A stretch of DNA of 5,595 nucleotides from UMGS75 sp051872775 (GTDB taxonomy: Bacteria > Bacillota_I > Bacilli_A > ML615J-28 > CAG-313), in NCBI GenBank assembly GCA_051872775.1, contig JBJEEE010000110.1:1-5595 (forward strand), given 5' to 3'. The position numbers and the translations under genes are program-made. This document shows positions 1-5,595 of this stretch, piece after piece; within the stretch, counting starts at the first letter, position 1; every line of letters starts with the position of its first letter. The notes under the pieces were generated by a model that saw nothing but the letters and a program-made list of their open reading frames with translations, was not told the origin of the DNA and did not search any database.

Positions 1-3000
1 ACCGAAATTGGTGCTGATGCAACTGAAGAATATAAATTATATGCTAAATGGGAAGTAAAAGAAATAGAAGAAGTTAAAGAACTTGTAGTTGATCCAAGTG
101 ATGAACAAGCATATCAAACAATAGAAGATGCATTAAATGCTGCTAATGATGGTGATACGATTATTATTAAGTCTGGTAGTTATGAAGGAGTTACTATTAA
201 TAAGAGTGTTACAATCAAAGGTGAAAATGCTGGTATCAATCCAAACAAAGAAACAAGATCAGAAGAAACTGTCTTTACTACTGATGTTGTTGTTGCTGCT
301 AATAATGTTAAACTTGATGGTATTTCAATTACGGGAAATGCAAGAATCGTTCTTATAGATAGCATGTCAGTTGCTAACACTACTATTTTGAATTTAGTTA
401 TGACAAATACTACTCTTAATAGTTCTAAGACAGCTCCTATACATTGTTTACCAAGTGCTGCTGGTATTGTTTATAGTAACATTGTAATTGAAAATGCAAG
501 ATTTGAACAATCTAGTGGTAGAGCTATGATTATGTATGGATCACAAATCAATGGTTTAAGAATTGAAAATAGTGAATTTTTAGGCACATCAAGTAGTGGT
601 CAATATAATGATGGTATTAAACTTAATGCTGATACAAAATATGATTACGATATTTGTGGTGAAGTTTTAATTAAGAATAATAAATTTAGCAAATATTATC
701 AATATCCTGTATGGTTTAGTAAGTATTCAGAAGGTAATTATCAATTTATCAACAATACTTTTGATGGTTCTGCATATTATACAAGCTATAATGATGCTTG
801 TTTCACAATGAATACTTTTGCATCAACAGTAGAAGGTGGAAAAGTAGAAGTATCTGTATTGTATAATACAATAACTAATTCTGGTATTCTATGTCGTATT
901 CAAACTGCCGGTTTAACTAGTGAAACCGCTAAAGTTGAAGTACATTATAACAAGATTATTAATTGTTTACATACAGTTTATATAAGTGATAATGGATCTA
1001 ACTCATTAAATCTAATTAATGCAACTGATAACTACTATGGTAAGACACCTACTGACGCTAACTTTAAAGGTGTTTCGGCATGGGATCCTTACTATACATC
1101 AGAAGAAGATGTACCAAGTTTTATTGATGGAAAATCATTAAATATTAATTATGAACTTGGTGGTGGTGTTCTTCCTGAGAATGCTCCAATGGTATTTAGT
1201 TCAATTAATGGTTTAGAAGAATTACCTATACCTACTCAAGATAAGATGGTTTTCATGGGTTGGTTATTGAATGGTGAAGTTGTTACTTCAATCCCTACTG
1301 GATTAGATGAAGATGTAACATTAGTTGCAAAATGGCGTGAAGATGCGATTTATGTAGGTAGTTCAACGGAAGACTATGTGGTTGCAACTTTACAAGAAGC
1401 TTTAAATATTGCAAAAGATGGTGATAAGATTATCTTATTACCAGGTGTATATAATGAAAATGTTACTATTAAGATTTCTAATCTTACGATTGTAGGTCCA
1501 AATAGTGGAATTAATCCAAATAAAGATGCAAGATTAGAAGAAGCTATTATTACTGGTGTAATCGCTGTTAGTCCTGAAGCCATTAATTTAACAATTGATG
1601 GTTTAGCATTTACTGAAGGTGCTCAAATCGAAAATACAACATCAAGTAAATATAGTGGATTTAAATTTGTAAATAATTATGTATACGATACTAATGCAGA
1701 AACAGCGGCTTGGAATTCAGGACGTTACACAACAAACGGATTTATTGAATTTGTTCTTTCTGGTGGTGGAGAAACTAAGAATTTCACTTTCCAAAATAAT
1801 TTATTTGATAATGTATCAACAACTAATATTTTGTGTAATCGTTTAGTTAATGTCATTGTTTCAGGAAATGTATTTAAAGACTTTGACCGTGATGCCTTCC
1901 GTACTGAAGGTGGATATGTAAGTGGAACCCTTGAATTTGTTGATAATGTATTTGAACAATCAACTCCACTTAGTGGTTATAATGGTATTTTCTTCCGTTC
2001 ACTTGCGGGAGATAGTACAACTCATACCGTTGTTATCATTAAAAATAACAAATTTATTAATCTTGGAACTACAGATTCTGTTGCAACTCCATACAATGGT
2101 GCGATAAGTTCAGATGTATTCCAAGAAAATCCAACTGAAATTTATATTGAAAATAATATTTTTGATCATTGTTATAATTACTTATATATAAGAAATAATG
2201 GTGCAAATAATACGACATGGTCTTGTCTTGTTCAAAACAATCAATTCTTAGGTTTACCAAATAGTAACTATTTTGGTACATACAAAGGATCTGATACTGA
2301 AGCAACAAACCCACATACAGCTGTGTTCGGTGAAAACTATTATGAGGATAATGATGGAAATATTATTACTGATTTAGAACAATTTGCAAGTATGTTTAAA
2401 CATTTAAAAACTTATGGTACAACAACATCAACAAAACCAGGATGGGCAGAAGATGTGGAATTAGTTGAATTCTATAAGATTAGTTATGATTCTAATGGTG
2501 GTGAAATTCGTGGAACATATGAAACTGGTTATACAAGTATGATTAATGCTCCAATTAAACTTCCAACAGCTGTAAAAGTTAATCATGATTTCTTAGGTTG
2601 GTTATTAAATGGTGAAGTTGTTACGGAAATTCCTGCATCATGTCGTGGTGATTTACATCTTGTTGCTGAATATCGTAAACAAGAAGGTGAATTCTATGAT
2701 GTAACATACAATTTTAATGGTGGTTACAATAATCAATTATTGGTTAGTAATCATGGTGAAGTTCCATGTCTTCCGCTTAATAACTATAACTATGTAAATG
2801 GTACTTTCTGGGGAGGAAGATATACAACAGATATCTTTATCTCAACACCATCATGTGATCCAGGTGCAACTTTCTCTGATCGTATTTATATTGCGAAAAA
2901 TAGTGAAACTGGTCTATATGAAGTTGTTTCAGTTCTACGTTCAGGTGCTTCATCATGGCCTACCGGAGCTGAATATGTAATAACAATATCTAATTCATAT

Positions 3001-4971
3001 ACTGGTACACTTGGTGGTTATTGGATTGGTGTTAACCCAATTACATCAAAGATAACGGAAGGCCAAATGGTTGCATTTGATAAAGATATTGAATCAACTG
3101 ATGAAGCTAACCCTACTAATGTATATTTCTTTGATGAAGTTCCTAATGTATCTGAACTTGTTGAACAACATCGTTTTACAGATCGTATTAGTGATGCATA
3201 TCGTTTAGGATTTAAATTCTTAGGATGGTATGATGAAAGTGATGTTAGATGGGATGATTTATCGTTATTAACTGGTAATGTAACTTTAACCGCAAAATGG
3301 GAACAACTAAATCCTGTTACTTCAATTAAAGTTGACGATATTTGTGATAAACTTGTTACGGAAGAAACATATCAAATTGTCGCAAGTGTTGAACCAAGTG
3401 ATGCATATTTCAAAAAATTATTCTATGAATCAAGTAATACTAATGTTTTAGTAGTTGACGAAAATGGAATGATTACAGCTCTTAATGCTGGAACTGCTGT
3501 TATTACGATTTGGGATTATTTACGATTTGTTAAGTATGAAAAAGAAATTACTGTATATGCAATTGAGTCAATCGATATATCATATGATGATGACTTTAAT
3601 GGTGTCTTCAGCCTAAATGATTCTGTTACCGTATTACCAGTTGCCTTTGGTGAAAACGTTGCTGCCGCAACTTTCAGTTATGAATCAAGTGATACTAATG
3701 TTTTAACTGTAGATAATAATGGTTTAATTATGGCAGTTGGAACTGGTACAGCAACAATTACAATCAAATTAGATGGAACTGATATTAGTTTAGCCGTTTC
3801 ATATGTTGTAAGAGAAGAAACATCATCAACCGAAATCGATAAATTATTCAATCTTCTTGTTAATAATCATATTGGTTTAGTAGAAGCTGGTAATATCTCA
3901 TTATATAATGATGGTAGAAAGCGTGTTTATACCCCTACATATGGTAGTGTTAATCGTTTATTATTCGATAAATTAGAAAAAGATGAAACTTATTATGAAA
4001 CAAGTAGAAATAATCCTAATAACCATCAAACTCGAGATGCAGATGATACAATTCAATTTGTAACTGTTCACGATACAGCTACTCTTACTGGAACAGTTGT
4101 TTCTATTGCATCTGGTATGTCATCTGGTACAACTTCAATTCACTATACAGTAGGTAATGATGCTGTATATGGTGTAGTACCTGAAGAATTTATCGCATAT
4201 CATGCTGGTGATGGTACAAAGAGTACATTCTCTTGGGTTAAGACAAATGTACCTGGAGTTGAAGGTGTAGCACCTACATATGAAGTAACGACAGTTAATG
4301 GTGAAGCATATCTTGTAATAAATGGTCAAACCACTAGTATTGTTCTTCCTCGTATGGGTAATGATCGTTTAGCAACAACTGATGATTTATCTCATTTAGG
4401 TCCTGTATGGAAAGTCGAAAATGGTGTATATTACATTGGTAGCCCATTATGGTATTCAAGTTCTTATAACACGATTGCTTCATTTGGTGGAAACTCAAAT
4501 TCAATTGGTATTGAAATGTGTTCAAATACATCAGGTGATATTTATGATACATTCCAAAGAACTGCATTACTTGTTGCGGACATCTTAATTAGAAATGGAT
4601 TAGATACAACACGTGTTAAAATGCACAATACTTGGAGTGGTAAGAACTGCCCACAAACGATGATTTCCGGCGATTATTGGAGTCAATTTATGGAAATGGT
4701 AGAAATCGCATATGAAATTCAAAAGAATTATGCAAATGCTGAAATTTCAATTAAATCTAATAATCCTGAAATTTTAGACAATACAGGTCGTATTGTTAAG
4801 GCACCATCTGTAACTACGACAGTTTCATATGAACTTACAGTTAAACTTGGTAGTGAAACTAGAACAATTACTTTATACAGTGTTGTTACCGGTACAACTA
4901 CATGGGAACAATGGGATGGTGAATATGATGCAAGTGTTATTTGGAATGGAGGAAAATATTCCATTAAATAG
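1..4971 (+). CDS. Giant modular surface/secreted N-acetylmuramoyl-L-alanine amidase with beta-helix, InlB-B and Ig repeats (5'-partial)
   Basis: The frame is open from base 1 and ends at TAG 4969-4971, giving 1656 visible residues; the true start lies upstream. The ATG at 364 is only an internal methionine, because the residues before it already form a beta-helix start (AYQTIEDALNAANDGD). Domains by window residue: 1-18 end of an InlB B repeat (LYAKWE); 37-370 beta-helix; 380-448 InlB B; 460-824 beta-helix; 825-892 InlB B; 899-1101 InlB B with a large insertion; 1104-1187 and 1188-1270 Big_2-like domains; 1351-1578 Amidase_2; 1581-1656 Ig-like tail. Amidase_2 enzymes cut the MurNAc-L-Ala bond of peptidoglycan. 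Candidate zinc ligands are H1357, H1542 and C1550, with K1548 and E1505 as catalytic candidates. The protein must act outside the cell; the signal peptide would be in the missing part. No LPXTG motif or C-terminal hydrophobic segment is seen. The natural role (wall remodelling, attack on other bacteria, adhesion) cannot be told from this sequence. Confidence 0.9.
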   Translation, partial: TEIGADATEEYKLYAKWEVKEIEEVKELVVDPSDEQAYQTIEDALNAANDGDTIIIKSGSYEGVTINKSVTIKGENAGINPNKETRSEETVFTTDVVVAANNVKLDGISITGNARIVLIDSMSVANTTILNLVMTNTTLNSSKTAPIHCLPSAAGIVYSNIVIENARFEQSSGRAMIMYGSQINGLRIENSEFLGTSSSGQYNDGIKLNADTKYDYDICGEVLIKNNKFSKYYQYPVWFSKYSEGNYQFINNTFDGSAYYTSYNDACFTMNTFASTVEGGKVEVSVLYNTITNSGILCRIQTAGLTSETAKVEVHYNKIINCLHTVYISDNGSNSLNLINATDNYYGKTPTDANFKGVSAWDPYYTSEEDVPSFIDGKSLNINYELGGGVLPENAPMVFSSINGLEELPIPTQDKMVFMGWLLNGEVVTSIPTGLDEDVTLVAKWREDAIYVGSSTEDYVVATLQEALNIAKDGDKIILLPGVYNENVTIKISNLTIVGPNSGINPNKDARLEEAIITGVIAVSPEAINLTIDGLAFTEGAQIENTTSSKYSGFKFVNNYVYDTNAETAAWNSGRYTTNGFIEFVLSGGGETKNFTFQNNLFDNVSTTNILCNRLVNVIVSGNVFKDFDRDAFRTEGGYVSGTLEFVDNVFEQSTPLSGYNGIFFRSLAGDSTTHTVVIIKNNKFINLGTTDSVATPYNGAISSDVFQENPTEIYIENNIFDHCYNYLYIRNNGANNTTWSCLVQNNQFLGLPNSNYFGTYKGSDTEATNPHTAVFGENYYEDNDGNIITDLEQFASMFKHLKTYGTTTSTKPGWAEDVELVEFYKISYDSNGGEIRGTYETGYTSMINAPIKLPTAVKVNHDFLGWLLNGEVVTEIPASCRGDLHLVAEYRKQEGEFYDVTYNFNGGYNNQLLVSNHGEVPCLPLNNYNYVNGTFWGGRYTTDIFISTPSCDPGATFSDRIYIAKNSETGLYEVVSVLRSGASSWPTGAEYVITISNSYTGTLGGYWIGVNPITSKITEGQMVAFDKDIESTDEANPTNVYFFDEVPNVSELVEQHRFTDRISDAYRLGFKFLGWYDESDVRWDDLSLLTGNVTLTAKWEQLNPVTSIKVDDICDKLVTEETYQIVASVEPSDAYFKKLFYESSNTNVLVVDENGMITALNAGTAVITIWDYLRFVKYEKEITVYAIESIDISYDDDFNGVFSLNDSVTVLPVAFGENVAAATFSYESSDTNVLTVDNNGLIMAVGTGTATITIKLDGTDISLAVSYVVREETSSTEIDKLFNLLVNNHIGLVEAGNISLYNDGRKRVYTPTYGSVNRLLFDKLEKDETYYETSRNNPNNHQTRDADDTIQFVTVHDTATLTGTVVSIASGMSSGTTSIHYTVGNDAVYGVVPEEFIAYHAGDGTKSTFSWVKTNVPGVEGVAPTYEVTTVNGEAYLVINGQTTSIVLPRMGNDRLATTDDLSHLGPVWKVENGVYYIGSPLWYSSSYNTIASFGGNSNSIGIEMCSNTSGDIYDTFQRTALLVADILIRNGLDTTRVKMHNTWSGKNCPQTMISGDYWSQFMEMVEIAYEIQKNYANAEISIKSNNPEILDNTGRIVKAPSVTTTVSYELTVKLGSETRTITLYSVVTGTTTWEQWDGEYDASVIWNGGKYSIK
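109..1344 (+). repeat. Module copy 1: parallel beta-helix followed by InlB B repeat
   Basis: This part of the amidase gene encodes a right-handed beta-helix (pectate-lyase/NosD-like fold) and then an InlB B repeat. The helix opens with TIEDALNAANDGDTIIIKSG and TIKGENAGINPNK, and continues as rungs with the pattern N-(N)-x-F (for example IENSEF, IKNNKF, FINNTF). It closes with DNYYG near 1030. The InlB B repeat covers about 1138-1344, from INYELGGG to LVAKW, with the core GWLLNGEVVT at 1258-1287. The same order recurs from about 1378, so this is one copy of a duplicated unit. Such helices usually bind or act on glycans; no catalytic site is evident here. Confidence 0.75.
1378..2676 (+). repeat. 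Module copy 2: parallel beta-helix followed by InlB B repeat
   Basis: This is the second copy of the unit at 109-1344. The helix start TLQEALNIAKDGDKIILLPG aligns with the first copy, and GINPNK (1507-1524) matches GINPNK at 232-249, an offset of 1275 bases. Rungs FQNNLF, FVDNVF, IKNNKF, IENNIF and VQNNQF follow, and ENYY near 2335 ends the helix, as DNYYG does in copy 1. The InlB B repeat runs about 2473-2676, from YKISYDSNGGEI to LHLVAEY, and holds the same GWLLNGEVVT core at 2596-2625. The helix halves have drifted apart while this core is nearly unchanged at the base level. Confidence 0.75.
2695..3303 (+). other. Third InlB B repeat, split by an unassigned insertion
   Basis: The first strand of an InlB B repeat (YDVTYNFNGGY) is at 2695-2727. 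Its closing half (FKFLGWYDESDVRW, then VTLTAKW) is at 3211-3300. A normal repeat of this family is about 65-70 residues, as in the two preceding copies, but here the halves are about 160 residues apart. The intervening sequence contains GTFWGGRYTTDIFIS, DRIYIAKNSETGLYEVVSV, YVITISNSYTG and GYWIGV. That looks like a compact beta-rich domain with two cysteines (codons at 2767 and 2854). I do not recognise the family. Confidence 0.6.
3310..3810 (+). repeat. Two tandem Big_2-like bacterial Ig domains
   Basis: Two consecutive domains of about 83 residues each begin with VTSIKVDD (about 3316) and IESIDISYDD (3562). Each carries the typical Big_2 core: YESSNTNVLVVDENGMITAL, then GTAVITI, in the first; YESSDTNVLTVDNNGLIMAV, then GTATITI, in the second. 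The strong match between the cores shows an internal duplication. Big_2 domains are common spacers in adhesins and cell-wall enzymes, and here they separate the repeat stalk from the catalytic domain. Confidence 0.85.
4051..4734 (+). other. Amidase_2 catalytic domain with long internal insertion
   Basis: This is the catalytic part of the large protein. VTVHDTA (His codon 4069) supplies the first zinc ligand. SIHYTVGNDAVYGVVPEE and AYHAGDG (4138-4215) are the usual central strands. SIGIEMC (4501-4521) carries the conserved Glu. HNTWSGKNCP (4624-4653) carries the second His, the Lys and the Cys. The His-to-Cys spacing of 8 and Lys-x-Cys match T7 lysozyme (His122, Lys128, Cys130). The residue where T7 lysozyme has Tyr46 is Ile here, so the SIGIE Glu probably serves in catalysis, as in AmpD. 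About 95 residues separate HAGDG from SIGIE, far more than in minimal members of the family. Confidence 0.88.
4741..4968 (+). other. C-terminal Ig-like tail domain
   Basis: The last 76 residues start with EISIKSNNPEILDNTGRIVK, continue with YELTVKLGSETRTITLYSVV, and end TWEQWDGEYDASVIWNGGKYSIK. The pattern of an SNNPEIL-type strand, then NTGRIVK, then a V-x-Y-x-L-T-V strand resembles the short 'atrophied' bacterial Ig domains (aBig_2 type). The assignment is from memory of the pattern only. It ends without a sorting signal or membrane segment, so any wall attachment would have to be non-covalent or through the missing N-terminus. Confidence 0.5.
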
Positions 4972-5015
4972 ATATAGCTCATAACATCATATATTGAATC
5001 TATCATAGTATAATA

Positions 5016-5076
5016 AAAATGCTTATAATACTTTGTATGTGTAACTGCATACATTGTATATAAGCATTTTATTATT
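5016..5076 (+). terminator. Rho-independent terminator after the amidase gene
   Basis: The outer arms 5016-5027 (AAAATGCTTATA) and 5059-5070 (TATAAGCATTTT) are perfect 12-bp complements. Inside them, TGTATGT (5034-5040) pairs with GCATACA (5047-5053), including one T-G wobble, around a 6-base loop. The right arm ends in TTTT and is followed by ATTATT. The structure begins 44 bases after the amidase stop and ends before the next promoter. The A-run on the left arm means it could also stop transcription from the opposite direction. Confidence 0.8.
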
Positions 5077-5086
5077 AATAATTTAC

Positions 5087-5115
5087 TTGACAAATAACAA
5101 TAAAAGATGTATAAT
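5087..5115 (+). promoter_or_regulatory. Sigma-A type promoter of the ABC transporter gene
   Basis: The -35 hexamer TTGACA (5087-5092) and the -10 hexamer TATAAT (5110-5115) both match the vegetative sigma factor consensus perfectly, with an optimal 17-bp spacer. Transcription would be expected to start at about 5121-5123, giving a leader of roughly 42 bases. It lies just downstream of the terminator, so the ABC gene is its own transcription unit. A promoter this strong probably needs a repressor to hold it off, which fits the palindromes that follow. Confidence 0.85.
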
Positions 5116-5117
5116 TA

Positions 5118-5145
5118 AAAACGTACGTTTTAAAACGATAGTTTT
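5118..5145 (+). promoter_or_regulatory. Double palindromic operator over the transcription start
   Basis: Two 14-bp sites lie directly head to tail. AAAACGTACGTTTT (5118-5131) is a perfect palindrome. AAAACGATAGTTTT (5132-5145) keeps the AAAAC and GTTTT arms around a GATA centre. The first begins two bases after the -10 box and covers the expected start of transcription, a usual place for repression. Dyads of this kind are typical of TetR-family regulators of drug-type ABC transporters, but the family cannot be told from the site alone, and no regulator gene is in the window. Confidence 0.7.
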
Positions 5146-5151
5146 AAAAAA

Positions 5152-5157
5152 GAAAGG
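5152..5157 (+). promoter_or_regulatory. Ribosome binding site of the ABC ATPase gene
   Basis: GAAAGG lies 7 bases before the ATG at 5165, within the stretch AGAAAGGAAA. The spacing is good and supports that ATG as the start. Confidence 0.7.
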
Positions 5158-5164
5158 AAATATT

Positions 5165-5595
5165 ATGGAAAGTATAATTGAAATTAATCATTTGTATAAA
5201 TCATTTAAAGATGTCCATGCAGTAGTTGATTTATCATTAAAGGTTAAAAAGGGAGAATTCTTTGCTTTCCTTGGTTTAAATGGAGCGGGAAAAAGTACTA
5301 CTATTTCAATAATATGTGGGAAACTTGCAAAAGATCAAGGTGAAGTAATTGTAAATGGACTAAATATTGAAAAAGATTTAGATAAGATTAAAGCAAAATT
5401 AGGAGTAGTATTCCAAAATAGTGTGTTAGATAAGGCATTATCCGTACGTGATAATCTTGAAAGTCGTGCTGCTTTATATGGAATTGTCGGTGATAGTTTT
5501 AAAAAACGCTTAAACGAACTTGCCGAGTTATTTGATTTTACTGATATATTGAATAGACCATTTGGTAAATTATCGGGTGGCAAAAAAAGAAAAAT
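5165..5595 (+). CDS. ABC transporter ATP-binding protein, DrrA/NatA-like ABC-2 type (3'-partial)
   Basis: The frame opens MESIIEINHLYKSFKDVHAV and runs off the right edge after 143 complete codons, about half of the usual 230-320 residues. Visible motifs are Walker A GLNGAGKST (residues 37-45, Pro of the common GPNGAGKST replaced by Leu), the Q-loop in VVFQNSVLDKALSVRDNL (Gln84), and the signature LSGGKKRK (136-143), where Lys replaces the usual Gln of LSGGQ. Walker B and the H-loop lie beyond the window. The block FQNSVLDKALSVRDNLESRAALYGI is typical of ATPases paired with ABC-2 permeases in drug, antibiotic or sodium export. This soluble subunit would power a membrane partner on the inner face of the membrane, probably encoded next. 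The start is fixed by a good ribosome binding site. A consensus promoter and a double operator point to repression and induction. Substrate unknown. Confidence 0.93.
   Translation, partial: MESIIEINHLYKSFKDVHAVVDLSLKVKKGEFFAFLGLNGAGKSTTISIICGKLAKDQGEVIVNGLNIEKDLDKIKAKLGVVFQNSVLDKALSVRDNLESRAALYGIVGDSFKKRLNELAELFDFTDILNRPFGKLSGGKKRK

Noticed and set aside
364..366. ATG as start of the large gene
   Set aside because: The same frame is open back to base 1 and encodes a continuous InlB B tail and beta-helix start before this point. No ribosome binding site precedes it; the bases before it are coding.
109..2676. CRISPR array or short DNA tandem repeats
   Set aside because: The repetition is at the protein level, in units of hundreds of residues with rungs of varied length. 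There are no identical DNA repeats with regular spacers.
1..4971. TGA read as tryptophan (mycoplasma code)
   Set aside because: All tryptophans in the frame are TGG and no in-frame TGA occurs over 1657 codons, so nothing supports a changed code.
4900..4971. LPXTG-type sorting signal at the C-terminus
   Set aside because: There is no LPXTG-like motif, hydrophobic stretch or basic tail; the protein ends WNGGKYSIK.
4994..5014. TTGAAT ... TATAAT as a second promoter before the terminator
   Set aside because: The spacer is only 9 bases, too short for a sigma-A promoter, and transcription would run straight into the hairpin at 5016.
4728..5093. Minus-strand open frame of 121 residues across the gene end and terminator
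   Set aside because: It lies antisense to the conserved C-terminal domain and runs through the hairpin terminator. The predicted protein shows no recognisable domain.
5335..5583. Minus-strand open frame of 82 residues inside the ABC gene
   Set aside because: It is a shadow of the ABC ATPase, whose + strand frame carries the Q-loop and signature motifs at the same place.

Overview
The window is AT-rich, coding almost end to end on the + strand, and looks like a low-GC Gram-positive (Bacillota) genome. A gut-type Erysipelotrichia, RF39 or Acholeplasma-like lineage is my best guess, based on base composition and on the Listeria/Bacteroides-type (InlB B) repeats, bacterial Ig domains and peptidoglycan amidase. 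About two dozen tryptophans in the large frame are all TGG and no TGA occurs in frame. The standard bacterial code (11) therefore fits, and the mycoplasma code does not.

Bases 1-4971 are one open reading frame that enters from the left edge, so the gene is 5'-truncated. It encodes at least 1656 residues of a giant modular surface or secreted protein. In order it has: the tail of an InlB B repeat; a right-handed parallel beta-helix; an InlB B repeat; a second beta-helix; a second InlB B repeat; a third InlB B repeat split by about 160 unassigned residues; two Big_2-like Ig domains; a zinc-dependent N-acetylmuramoyl-L-alanine amidase (Amidase_2 fold) with an unusually long insertion; and a small C-terminal Ig-like domain. 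No LPXTG motif or C-terminal membrane anchor is present. The catalytic residues look intact, so I read it as a peptidoglycan hydrolase carried on a long adhesin-like or glycan-binding stalk.

Bases 4972-5164 (193 bp) are intergenic. They hold a two-part hairpin terminator, then a promoter with perfect consensus hexamers and a 17-bp spacer, then two adjacent 14-bp palindromes over the expected transcription start, which look like a double repressor operator, then a ribosome binding site.

From base 5165 to the right edge is the 5' part of an ABC transporter ATPase of the DrrA/NatA-like ABC-2 type. It is a separate transcription unit from the amidase. The double operator suggests an inducible efflux or export operon under a small-molecule-responsive repressor, probably encoded nearby but outside the window. 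I see no link in function between the two genes, and no mobile element, CRISPR array or RNA gene.
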